From assembly GCA_964036045.1 (NCBI GenBank), contig OZ038381.1, positions 139,821,657-139,885,656 of the forward strand: a stretch of 64,000 nucleotides of DNA, given 5' to 3'. Under the pieces are notes generated by a model that did no database searches, was not told the DNA's origin, and was given only the letters and a program-made list of their open reading frames with translations. This DNA comes from Eutreptiella sp. 'Long Island Sound 2002'. Its lineage: Eukaryota; Euglenozoa; Euglenophyceae; Eutreptiales; Eutreptiaceae. Below are positions 54,176 through 64,000 of this stretch, piece by piece. A program made the translations under genes and the position numbers. The first letter of the stretch is position 1. The number at the start of each line of letters is the position of its first letter.

Positions 54176-54973
54176 CTGCAGAGGAGAACGTGTGTAACTA
54201 GGTTGGTTAAAATACGAAATACGGGTACATGCTTAGGGGGTTCTTTTTGTGTGCTTGGATGAAACGTATGTTTGGGGTTCCCTTGTGGTGTATAAGGGGG
54301 GGTTCTGTGATCACCTTGGAACAAAGGGGTCAGAGGACCAATAGCCCCCCCCCCCCCCCAGCACTCGAATCACTGGTCTAAATGTAAAACAACACCATAT
54401 TTTGGTGATCGAATGTCTTTATTTTGAAATTTTGTGTGTTGCCAGAAAAGCAAATGTTGGCATATATTTCAAATACACACTCTGTTTTTGCATGTTGCCA
54501 CTAGGGGGGTATGGATACCCAAAAAAAAAACCACCCCTTTTCACATACTTTTCTCCTCACTACAACATGGACTTCCATGGGCCATAGCGCCAAGTGGGGG
54601 AGGGCGACTTGTGATGCCTAAGTATTGTATGCATGTCGTGGCTCCTTGTATGTGCCACCACGGCCAACCAAGATCATCTACTCGCTTGTTGTCACCTTTC
54701 AATGCCAAGATCGCGTACATCCAAGTTTCTGGGTTCTTTTAAGTGCCATTTCATTTCGGTACTCTTGCCGCCATTCAATGCTTTGCCCCCCCCCCCCCCC
54801 CACACACACCCCCCCTCCCTTCCAAAAAAGCCTTTACGGACGATGTGCTAGGTTTTGTAAGGCGGCATGGGGCCTTTGGCACTCGCCCGTGGCTCTACAA
54901 GTAGGGGTCGAGGCGCCCATCCGGGCACATCAAGCAAAGGCAACATCCACACATGGACGCCCCAAAACCCCAA
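54176..54973. other. No gene recognised; poly-C tracts
   Basis: Upstream exons of the minus-strand gene may lie here but I cannot define them. Poly-C runs at about 54343-54359 and 54786-54800, and an A10 run near 54521. Confidence 0.4.
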
Positions 54974-55288
54974 ACAATATGTATGTTTATTTTCATTTGT
55001 CTATCAATGACGTTTTGCTTTTGGGTTATATGCGCTTCTGCTGCATTGCCCGCCAAAGTGACACCACCAGTGCTGTGCTGTATCATAGTTGCTCGTTTTG
55101 CATAACACATTCATTTGATGTATCCTTATTTACCATGAGTGTGGCTTCGCTCCGAGGCTAGTGACCATGGGAGGGCGAGTCTGAAGGCAGGCCGAGATAT
55201 GTGCCTGTGGGGTGGGGCAAAATGGCCCTACATGCCAACCCCAAAGCCATGAAGTTAGCCGTTTGGGGCTTTGTCACGGTGGCTTCAT

Positions 55289-55296
55289 GAACGGGC
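55289..55296. repeat. Target-site duplication (GAACGGGC), left copy
   Basis: Repeated at 56263-56270. The unduplicated site is present once in copy 1 of the host repeat at 49711-49718, which fixes the insertion boundaries to the base. Confidence 0.95.
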
Positions 55297-56262
55297 CGGG
55301 GGTGGATATAATAGTGACGACATTACCGGGGTGGGGATGGGGGTGCGGCGTTGAGGCCGGAGGCAGTGATGACGGAATGACGATTACAATTTGCACCTTT
55401 TTCACTTTATAGGTATGTGTGTTCGTAGAGTTGGATGAATCTGCAGCTGCGCTACCACTTGGGTTTTGCACCCCTTTCCTTGCGGTGTCATCACAAATTG
55501 TACCCCACAGTCCCTTGCGCTTTTTCCCCCTTTCCCAAGACATGAGATGCAATGTTGTACCTCCTTTTTGCTTGTAGAAATACCATAGTTTCCCTCCCTT
55601 GTTGCGTTCCTGCTACCAACTCAAATATGGTTGTGTCCCTGGCCTCTCCGTGGTCTGTCCCTGGCCTAATTGGTGCATGGCACCAATTTGGTAGGGCAAA
55701 AGAAAATTTTTTTTGCAAGCAGCAAGCAGGACCAGGAAAAAACTTGCACAGGATCTGGCTTCTTGCTGTTTTGGAGTGTTGTGGTAAGCAACAAGCAATT
55801 TGCGATGTGCTTGCGGTTGTATGCCGCAATTATTGTATTGGCGTGTCCCTCAAGTGTTGATGCTGAGCGTGCTACTTCTGCGCTCAACAGTATTGCAACA
55901 GCACTGAGGAGTTCGATGTCCTGGGACAGTATACGTATGCATTTGATTGGAAAGCAAGATACCCCACACCCGTAGGAATTTCCTGTAGCCTGTGCAGCCT
56001 CTGCGTTGGCTGCAGCAAAGTCCGGGGATCGTAGGCGCTTCCAAACATGCAAGCTCAAAACCCGGAGTGACAAGGGAAAAAACTGCAAGGTGTCTTGGGT
56101 TCAAGCCCAGTTGGACTCAAACCGCTGGCGCTTTTTTTGGCCATCAATGCTGTTGTCAAACTGCTGGCAAAACTGCTGATCAGTTACACGGGTAAATCGT
56201 AATCGTAATCATCATCGGGGGGGGGGGGTGGCCCCCCCCCCCCCCCACTATATCCACCCCTG
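55297..56262 (+). mobile_element. 966-bp hAT transposon, internally deleted
   Basis: Left end CGGGGGTGGATATA and the reverse complement of the right end CAGGGGTGGATATA match at 13 of 14 positions. The right tip has the CAGGGG form common in hAT elements. Flanked by the 8-bp duplication GAACGGGC. It encodes only a C-terminal hAT transposase segment (55670-55975), so the element has lost most of its gene. Long G and C runs at 56216-56246 near the right end could form a strong hairpin. Confidence 0.93.
55670..55975 (+). pseudogene. hAT transposase C-terminal dimerisation region, remnant
   Basis: Open plus-strand segment whose last ~50 residues contain ACPSS, then VDAERATSALNSIATALRSS. This matches the hAT family C-terminal signature of P-x-S-(S/A)-x-x-x-E-R-x-F/x-S-x-x-x-x-I-x-x-x-x-R, with the usual phenylalanine replaced by threonine. 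The zinc-finger and catalytic parts are absent. Inside the TIR-bounded element at 55297-56262, this is a deleted relic. Confidence 0.8.
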
Positions 56263-56575
56263 GAACGGGCTCCCCAACTCTCTTGATGCATTTCCCACAC
56301 GCAGAGGGGAGGGGCAGATTGCGGGTCCTCGGTGATAGCTTAGCGACAACCTTGGTGTACCGCTGCCACAACGTGTAGAATGGTTGTCACCGCATGACCG
56401 TAGCCGACATACTTTTCTTTGTGTTGTCGCGTACTGACATACTTTGCGTTGCCCATTTAGCTCACCGCGCAGCAATCCTTAGGGGAATTAGGCACCGTTG
56501 GCATCATCTTGCAAAAGTGAGCGTCCGTTTGGCGGGTCCTTTATCTATCTTTACTTCCCCTGTACGTTTCTCCAT

Positions 56576-59500
56576 CTTTCTATAAACCTTTTGTTTAAGA
56601 GCTGTTTTATAGGAAGGACTATGAGAGGTCTGTCACAATGCATCATACGACAAATCTTGACCTGGGACGTTGGCGCATTTTGGGACTGCGACATATGTGG
56701 CAAAGTCCCAAAATTGCCGTTCAAATTTTGCACACTTCTTGATGCTAATGCAATTTTTTTGGAATCCGAGTTTTTGTCATTTTTTGGCATTACAATCCGC
56801 ACTAAATGGATGCTTGCATAGGTCAATTAGAGCCCAAATGCCTTTTTAAAGTATCATATTTGAACAATCGGTTTTCTCTTTTTTTCCTCACATTTAGCAC
56901 GATATCTTCTCGGAAATGTCATGTGGGCAAATGCGATGAGATGTTGATTGTTATACTTTCTCAAAAAGATGGTACCTTCCAAATGCATACAAAGAGGTCA
57001 ATGGAGTTGCCAAAGGTCCGACACAAGCCGAGAAGATGTGTGTTGTTTGTAAGAACCGCGTAGCCTACTATTTGAAGAAGCTGAAGGAAGAAGGATTATG
57101 CATTGACACACAAGTGAATACTAGTCAAATGAAATTCAACCGGCCGATGTCAAGAAGATGGTCACGTTAATCCTTAGGGCCTATGTGTCCAGGCCTACCA
57201 ATACGCGGGTCAACAAGTAAGTAAAGAGGAGCCAAGTTCTCGTAAAAAGCTGCTTCTGCCTGCTTATACAACCGCAGCTTTGCAAGGTGAGGATCGTCGC
57301 AATTTGCAATTACTGAAGGCGGCTTGGGGTGTTGCATGGCATAAGAAGCCAGCACGGCTCATCGCGAAGGGAAAGTACCATATAGGCTTTGCCCATTTTT
57401 GCCATTGCCTCTGTGCTCCATGGCTAGAGGATCTTTCTACTGAGAAAAATCATAGTGCAGGGCATTCCCTTGGTGTGGTTCTCTTTACCCGTAATGTGTA
57501 TTAAGAGCTCATGAGAAAGCAACACACTCGGGATAAAGTATGTGCAAAGGTGGATCTTGATGCATGTAAGCTCGATGTGGAAGATATGGTCCAGACCATG
57601 TTTGAGACGAACAACAACGGAGAACTTGTTGGTTCCGGCAACACAGACCACACACTTAGCAAGCTTGATGATGTGGGACAAGGGTGCAACAGTTTTTGAG
57701 GCATGTTTTGCTTTGGTTCGCACGGCATCGGCGAATCGTAAAGGAAAACAAGATGAGGACAAAGAAGACGCAAGCCCAAAAAGATGACATGTTATCCAAC
57801 AAGCCAAATGCTTGCACGTCTGCCTCGAAGCTTACCACAGGTTTGGCTTGTGCAGAGGATGCAGAAGACGTCTGAAACATACGTAACAACAGCCAAGCCC
57901 GCAGTGAAATCTTGGTTGTATGCTTGGTGCTTCCTTTGCTTGCAAGATGCTGCATGAACACAAATCTAGTCAAGGTTGTGCATAACAAAAGATAAAGGTT
58001 GTGCCTGTTTCCTTTGTGTCCTCTTGTGTGACTTGCCATTGTCCTCACATGTGCAATAGACTTGTCCATCACCAGCCAATCCAATGCATCCCCTTTGGTG
58101 CATTCTTTTGCTCTCAGCTACTGTTGCTATCTATGTCAGTGAGCCCACACAAGATGGAGGGAGTGGTCCCTCACAGCCCCATCACAGTGTCCTCCTCCCC
58201 AAGTCAAGGGCCAGCTCTTGCAAGGCTTCTGCCACCCCCCTCGCCACCATCACCACCATCCTCGCCAAACAATTCCCCACCCTCTGCTGTTTTAAGCCCC
58301 TAAAGGAACCCCCCCCAAGTGGAACCCCTGGAGCACCACTAGGTGCCTGCCAGATTGCCCTTGGTTGCCTTTCAAGACGCAGTCATGTCAATTGCAGCCC
58401 CATCCCCATCCCCTCCTCAAACCCCCAAGCTTGTCCCCAGGGACAACTCCAGCCCTCCCAAACCCAAGGTCTGTGGCCCCAACAACGCAAAGACCCTGGA
58501 GCTTGTTAGGGACAATCATGGGTAGAGAACCCATTATTTGTGGAAGCAGCCTTTTGACGGCGAGCCATGTACAGGTTTGCCCTAGTGAACGGCACTAGGA
58601 CCCCCTTGTTGTTGTGGCCACAAGGGCTCCTCGTTAGCCGCTCCCATTTCCTCCCAAGGGATGAGGTGCACAGGGCAGTCATAGTGGACACCATTTAGGG
58701 TGCCCCCCGAGTTGCTCGGAAAAACAAGCCTCATCCCCGCACCCCCCCCCCCCCTGACCCCTCCGCACGGCAGCAGAAGTGCAACCCACCCTAACCCAAA
58801 TGGTTCACGTATCGCCACCGCTCCTTGCTGCCCCAATGTGCCCGATGTCCCAAGTGTCGCTGCTTTGATCTTTTGCCCCATTGCGCTGGCTCCCGGTCTC
58901 CCCAATTGGGTTGTTTTTTGCCCCATGTAGTGCGTGCCACCAGCCCCCAGGGCTCCCCAAATTTGGCTCTTTGCTACCCCCAGGTAGTGTTCCCAGGAAG
59001 GGGGTAGTAGACACTCCGCCCTCCCCAAAAGTTGAGTCTACCCTCCTCGCACCCCCCCTTGGAATAGCAAAACAACGGGCCACCTGGACAACAAAAGCAG
59101 TGGACGGCCGCGTCTGGGTTTCCTCCTAATCACCATGTAACAAAAGTTGGTGTCATGTTTGTGACCACATTCTGACTACATGTTGGCCACTTCCTGACTA
59201 CATAGCAGATCATAAAGGTGTTGCAGAATGGGGATGCTACCCATACTTCGTGATCAGAAACCACTTGCCGATTGCACTTCCTGATGTGCTTGCTAACTGT
59301 GTTTTTGCTTCACCGTGCAGAAGTGTGGCTCATTACTTCAACCGTCAATCAAGCACCTGCACACAGTGCACCCTATCCACACATTGCTCCCATTTGCACG
59401 CAAAGACACACAACGAACACTGCAATTGGTACAATCGAACCGTCAAAGATCTCCATCTTACGTCCGTTGTGCCCACCATCAGTCATTGGCTCGCGTCCGC

Positions 59501-59640
59501 CACGGAGCGCATTGGTATACGCACCATCTCCCCGGGGCAGGGGGACAACAAGGACACCGCTAAAAATGTTAGGCTTCCGACGCGTGTCACGTTTCACCCC
59601 GGCGCCAAGCGGGTCGCATCTTCGCCAAGCGTTCGGTAGT
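56576..59640. other. No confident gene; weak coding-like pieces
   Basis: A minus-strand stretch at 57167-57355 (including LRLYKQAEAAFYENLAPLY) and plus-strand stretches at 57280-57504, 57511-57699 and 57684-57875 look mildly protein-like but conflict in strand and frame. 58100-59060 is C-rich with low-complexity frames. 59250-59640 may be the 5' part of the next remnant. I do not assign functions. Confidence 0.35.
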
Positions 59641-60911
59641 GATGGATTTGCAGCTGGAGATAGTCTCCGCTTTTCTCTCACTTCGCTCCAGACCAATCCC
59701 ATGTTGAAGAAAGTGGTCCTCAGGTTGAACGATGCCGACATTGAGAAGGTCCGTGCCGGGGTTGATCCGTATGTACCAAAGGGGAAGCACGACAAATCGG
59801 ACACCGGGTTTTACTTTGGCCGAGGGGATGGTGAGACGTTGTTATTCGCAAGTGGGAAGCCGTCGCCCTCGGAGATGCAAACTCGCGGATTCACCACGGC
59901 AAAGCTAGTTTTTTAAAAACACGTATTGCGTGCCAGGCACAAGAAATTGTACTCGGTGCAGTCACTACCGACGTGGAGTCATATTGCCTTCGAGGATTCT
60001 GTTGAAGGGGTCACCAGGTCAGCGCATGCCTCCGGGACATTTGTGAGCATCTGTTTGCAATGTCCCATTCCATGGCTTGGCGATGGGGACCCGGTGGTTA
60101 TTGAGCAGCGTACAGCACGTTTGGTGCGCAACATGGATCCATCCAAGTTGGACCAGTATTCGTATTACTTCTTTGACAAGGCAATCCCCTTGGAGATGTT
60201 GGACCAAGTGGTGGCGGAGGTGGACACTTTCCCGATGGGCCAATGGGATCCCATTTTCGAGCAATACCCGGCTGTACATCGAGGTCCTGGTGTGCCCGGC
60301 TGCCTCGGAACCGGGGCGACATCCAGGTTAGGGTCTCAGAGACCACGTACCAGGACCTTCGTGCCACCACGGACCTTTCCGACTTCATTCCAGCGCTCAT
60401 CAAGGCATCGGATTGCAATCGCGCCCTCTACAATTGTGCCCATGTTGCAGCCCAAGGGCACGAGAGGCAGAGTGTCCCCACAAGATCCGTGGTGGCCTCC
60501 GTGCGCTGACCGTTCTCTATGCGGACAACTATGGCCTAGATGCCAATGATGCAACCGATACCATCATTCTCCCCGGCAGCAGAGCCGGCCTTCCGCATCC
60601 GTGGGATCTAGTGCCGATGGACCTACGCTGTGGGGATTTATCGTACTTATTCCGACCTCTTTCACGTTGGTCGAGCGGTGCCCCTTTCACCTCCGTCCCA
60701 TTCGTGGCGCAAAGACAGATTCCTGGGCCTTGCCAACGTCCCAGTAACGTATCACTTTACCCAGGGGATCCATATCCCATTTTGGGCATTCGCGAAGCAC
60801 GCCTTGGAGTCCACCAAGCCGCGTAGCGCAATCGAGAAGTGTCGTAAGAATCCCACGGACAAGAACTTTGCGTGCAACACGAGCGGGCTGCGCAAGGACC
60901 ATGCAACCTGA
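59641..60911 (+). pseudogene. Frameshifted remnant of an unknown gene
   Basis: Coding-like sequence starts before LKKVVLRLNDADIEKVRAGV and continues through DTGFYFGRGDGETLLF to a TAA at 59914, then goes on in the same frame (GDPVVIEQRTARLVRNMDPS, and DQYSYYFFDKAIPLEMLDQV) to about 60270. It changes frame near 60270 and 60310 (DIQVRVSETTYQDLRATTDL), 60490 (VLYADNYGLDANDATDTI) and 60640-60700, ending with FLGLANVPVTYHFTQGIHIP and a TGA at 60909. At least four frame changes and one stop in 1.3 kb show a decayed gene. Family not recognised. Confidence 0.5.
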
Positions 60912-61820
60912 CGACACATCCTGATCCGGGATGATCATGTGCAACCCCTGCTTCATCAAGCATCCCGATAAGGGATCCTTATTTGCAACGCTGTCCTGAG
61001 CAGGGTTCCTAGCACACATTGTGACTGCACACATAACACGACGTGGCGCGCTTGTGCCCATTTTCACACCCTTCTGCGGCGACACACATACACCACCTCC
61101 CTCAACGACCGTGCCCGCCATCCATATGTCAGAGCTGCATTCGGGTCCAGAATGGGGGCGTCCAGGGGCGGCATATCCCGTCACCATACAACTGCTTCCT
61201 CACCACCACCAGGTACCGCTGCAATACCCCCTAAGCGCTGCCGCACGGCAACGATCGTACCGGGTTGACAGGCCACTAGGGTTAGTTCCGCGTGTTGGGG
61301 GACGGGTTGCAGATTAGGATGTGTCGTCAAGATGGGGTTGCAGACCAGAAACGTATTGCCGATTGGGGATGCAGATTGGGTCACAGACCAAGAGCCATCA
61401 GAACGGTACATGGCCTGCCGTGGCTGACCTATGTTCCATGTTTGTTTTCCGTAGCAGCCCACAGTGGACCTGTGGCGGCGCATTGCATTGCGCGATGACT
61501 CAGCTACATGACGCGTCAACGAACTGCAGGACACCCCGCAAGCCGAGATGCGGCCCACGACGGTGCTCCGTGGGATGAGGGCTGGTTTGGAAAAGTGTTG
61601 GGAGAGGCCGGCGCAGGCCCTCCTCACGATCGATAGTGTCGCGCTTGCTGTCATGGGTCACGGACTTGTTGATGTATGGTTCCCGTCCCATTGTACGCTT
61701 GTGGTCTTATCCACATGCACTGAAAGTTGTTGTCCCATGTATTTGTATGCCGTTCTGTGCATTAGTATCCTGTTTGGTAAACGTTGGAACATAGATCAAT
61801 GTCACCGTGTTGGGGTACCA
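60912..61820. other. No gene recognised
   Basis: A short open plus-strand stretch near 61548-61660 (VLRGMRAGLEKCWERPAQAL) may be a coding remnant. GGGTTGCAGA-type motifs repeat near 61305, 61335 and 61369. Nothing else stands out. Confidence 0.4.
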
Positions 61821-61990
61821 TTTTACTGCTGGCAGTAGAATACACACCGATGCATTGAGTGCTATCAGTAGTGTGTATAATGGGTACGTCTCTGGAACTC
61901 TACCAACATGCGACATGTTCTTTATTTTGGTTTACCACCACCGGGCCACCCCACCATAAGGTCAGACTTGTTGTACTGTGGACAGTAGAA
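61821..61990. promoter_or_regulatory. Two TACTG-N4-CAGTA dyads, left of a coding remnant
   Basis: 61821-61840 (TTTTACTGCTGGCAGTAGAA) and 61971-61990 (TTGTACTGTGGACAGTAGAA). The 5-bp arms are kept while the 4-base centre differs. Confidence 0.6.
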
Positions 61991-62039
61991 GCTCCCCTCA
62001 CGGTATGGTTTTCTGCTAGACACCAATGTCCTGCACACC

Positions 62040-63052
62040 GCCCTCCGGTGCCATTGACTTAGATATGTGGCGTAGTCTCCTTAACATGGATCCCCCTATC
62101 AATCCGCTGAGGATCTATGTGGGGATGCTGTTGACGGCGGTTTGGCGGAATTCCTGGTGGACTTGTGCCTGCAGCCGCGCATCAACCCCAAGACCCGCCG
62201 GCAGAACTCTTTGAACAACTTCGAGGAGGACTGGGAGGACCGAGGGCGGAAGCACTGGTTACGGAGGTTGAAACCCACCATCTCTATGCTATACTGTACA
62301 CTACCTAAGCTTAAGCTTAAGCTCAGCCATCCAGATACTGCTCCTGCAAGCCTGCCTCAAGACACATCAAGGGTTGGCAAACGGGTTTGTGTTCAGCTTG
62401 CCGCCTGCGCTTTGCTGTCAAGCCGTTAGGCGCTTGTGGCGACCCGGGTAGACATCAGTGGGCAGGAGGTGCTACGGATGTTGCAACACAGGTGGGGAAC
62501 ACTTGCTGCCCGGCAGAGCATTTCAACAAAGCCTGATACTCCAAAAACGCGCCCATTCAACGCGACATATCATTGTCAACAACGGCAATGGCACTTATAC
62601 CTGCTGGTAGTTTGAGGGGACATTTTGCGGGGTACCCCATGCTTGACTCCCTGCATAGTGATGTGGCTGAGCATGTTACGGACTTACAGGATGCATGGCT
62701 GTCCTTTACGGTAGCGACAAAGCACCTTGTGCGTTAACACATGAGTTTTGAGGAGACGGTGCCCGTTGGACCTTCGCCGCAAGGACCTTGAGGTTACTCC
62801 ATGGTATCCCTTAGCTATTGGGGATGTGCCTATCTCCGTAACCTTTGGGTTTCACCAGGCCATGTATGGCGTAGGTCAGTTGGCCAACAACTTTTCGGCA
62901 CCAGTCTTACCGATGTTATGCGGCATCAGGATATATTACAGCTACTTGAAAATGTGGTACAGCTACTGGATGCAGCCACCCCCGCTGCGCCACGTGTACG
63001 GCTCCGTTTGTCCTTTGTTCGGTATCTGGCATCCATATTAGTACTGCGTTGA
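62040..63052 (+). pseudogene. Frameshifted remnant of another unknown gene
   Basis: Protein-like pieces in changing frames: IDLDMWRSLLNMDPPINPLR near 62053, then AEFLVDLCLQPRINPKTRRQ and NNFEEDWEDRGRKHWLRRLK in another frame to about 62300, VDISGQEVLRMLQHRWGTLA near 62450, GYPMLDSLHSDVAEHVTDLQ near 62640, and VMRHQDILQLLENVVQLLDA near 62920 ending at 63052. Frame changes are needed near 62125, between 62580 and 62620, and near 62740-62800. No family recognised. Confidence 0.45.
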
Positions 63053-63221
63053 TCACACGTACAGTGCTTTCCTTCCATTCATGGTGGCACTTGAATACGA
63101 AGGGTTCCTTCAAAACCCAGCGGCAGGACAACTGTGTGCATATCCTTCCCTTATCTGCTGTTGTGGACAGTGCCAGCTTGGAAGGGGTTCACAATGTGAC
63201 TATTATCGATTAGCCCCACTG

Positions 63222-63506
63222 TTTTACTGCTAGCAGTAGAAGACCACCACCGTGCTCGGTCCCTCCTTGCAAATGCATGGCATGCATATACGGTGCCGGT
63301 GTGCGCTGCTTTTGTGTGTTATGTGCATGGAGTTTGCAGAGTGTTTTACTGCTAACAGTGGAAGGTACTTTGGGTAATTGCGATGTACTGTACCCCTATG
63401 TCTGTTGTGTCGTGCGACGTCCCTTTCGTACAACACCAGTTCGGCATGGAGTGGTTATGTGTTCCGCAGAAAGTGGCTGCCTCATGTTCTACTATCAACA
63501 GTAAAA
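63222..63506. promoter_or_regulatory. Three TACTG-N4-CAGTA dyads, right of the coding remnant
   Basis: 63222-63241 (TTTTACTGCTAGCAGTAGAA, whose central 14 bases are a perfect palindrome), 63344-63363 (TTTTACTGCTAACAGTGGAA) and 63487-63506 (TTCTACTATCAACAGTAAAA). Spacings are 122 and 143 bp, with unrelated sequence between. Confidence 0.6.
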
Positions 63507-63949
63507 TGTGGTACGAAGTAGCAAGTAGGAAACATAATTCGGCCTCTGAGATGTAGGTTTCGATCTGGGTTATGAGTCTTGAGAACCGTGTTTCAGGGAA
63601 ACGTTGCAGGCCTCTTCTGCGGCACAAGCAACAAGGACTGTGACATTTCTACTCTTGGAAGCAGCACCTGGGGTTGTTGTGTGTGGATACACGTGATACA
63701 CGGAAGCTTGAATATGCAGGGTCCAGCTACGTAGGGGACAGGCCAAATGAATGCATGAAGCAATGTGCCAAAACATAGTCTGAACAGTGCCAAATTTTTC
63801 CTGTAACTTAGGCCATTTACCCATGGGACCACTTATAGTGAAATGGTTTCTGATGATGGCAGTACTCACGAGGGTGCGCAGGATACACGGCCGCCTGCTG
63901 AAGCAGTCCCCCCTCAGAAACTTCCCCTGCCCCAAACGTTTCGTTGCCT

Positions 63950-64000
63950 GATGTTGCCGCGGACCTCTCCGACAATGAAATTGAGAAAGTGCGCATCGAT
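63950..64000 (+). CDS. Partial coding start, possible paralogue of the 59.7-kb remnant
   Basis: The last 51 bases read DVAADLSDNEIEKVRID without a stop and run off the window. The block L-S-D-N-E-I-E-K-V-R resembles L-N-D-A-D-I-E-K-V-R at about 59725-59754 (7 of 10 residues, 13 of 17 bases in the best stretch). Too short for a firm call. Confidence 0.3.

Larger units (their letters stand above)
54974..56575. repeat. Dispersed ~630-bp repeat, copy 2 (interrupted by hAT element)
   Basis: Matches copy 1 over 54974-55296 and 56263-56575. The interruption, 55297-56262, is the hAT element. Both copies end at CCTGTACGTTT and then diverge. Confidence 0.88.

Noticed and set aside
49406-56575. LTR retrotransposon with the 630-bp repeats as long terminal repeats.
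   Set aside because: No reverse transcriptase, integrase or gag-like sequence, no primer-binding site after the first repeat, and no matching 4-6-bp flanking duplication.
58001-59129. Several overlapping open frames on both strands in C-rich sequence.
   Set aside because: Low-complexity Pro/Ser/Gly-rich translations on both strands, with no recognisable motif or splice context.
61821-61840. TTTTACTGCTAACAG-type sites as intron branch point plus acceptor.
   Set aside because: The putative branch adenine would be only 2-3 bases from the AG, and the symmetric CAGTA arm on the other side is not explained by splicing.
1-64000. tRNA or rRNA genes.
   Set aside because: I found no tRNA A/B-box pair with a clover-leaf fold and no rRNA-like sequence by eye. 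A covariance search could still find a diverged one.

Overview
The window looks like nuclear DNA of a eukaryote. Spliced coding fragments with GT-AG borders, several kinds of cut-and-paste transposon, large tandem-repeat arrays and much decayed coding sequence all point that way. There are no operons and no bacterial-style gene packing. A unicellular alga, perhaps of the green lineage, is my best guess. It rests on a methyltransferase fragment and on a transposon protein that resembles families I remember from algae and basidiomycetes. The species is not identifiable from what I can see.

Layout. 1-4206: degenerate ~200-bp repeats, then three exon-like pieces of a plus-strand SAM-dependent methyltransferase gene. 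4207-48286: a very large 31-bp minisatellite, about 36 kb or roughly 1,160 units, split by two insertions. The first insertion (21413-23307) is a 1.9-kb non-autonomous element made of 10-bp TCGTAC-type repeats and a 168-bp tandem repeat. The second (25144-31340) is a 6.2-kb DNA transposon whose single long gene (25735-29778, minus) encodes a ~1,350-residue zinc-binding, RNase-H-like transposase candidate. Each insertion is bounded by an 8-bp direct repeat of the minisatellite and by imperfect terminal inverted repeats.

48287-64000: a mosaic of repeats and decaying genes. A ~630-bp repeat occurs twice (49406-50040 and 54974-56575). The second copy is interrupted by a 966-bp hAT element with an 8-bp target duplication, and the first copy supplies the empty site. 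Between the copies lie a frameshifted gene remnant (51031-53108, plus), a two-exon gene fragment (53377-54175, minus) and nine copies of a 20-bp palindrome, seven of whose eight within-cluster neighbours are 63-71 bp apart. From 59.6 kb on there are two more frameshifted coding remnants, five copies of a different dyad (TACTG-N4-CAGTA), and at the last 51 bases a coding start resembling the 59.7-kb remnant.

The most unusual items are the two nested insertions with matching 8-bp duplications, the regularly spaced palindromes flanking a decayed gene, and the giant minisatellite that is open in all three plus-strand frames. The long open frames inside the minisatellite are repeat artefacts and are not annotated as genes.
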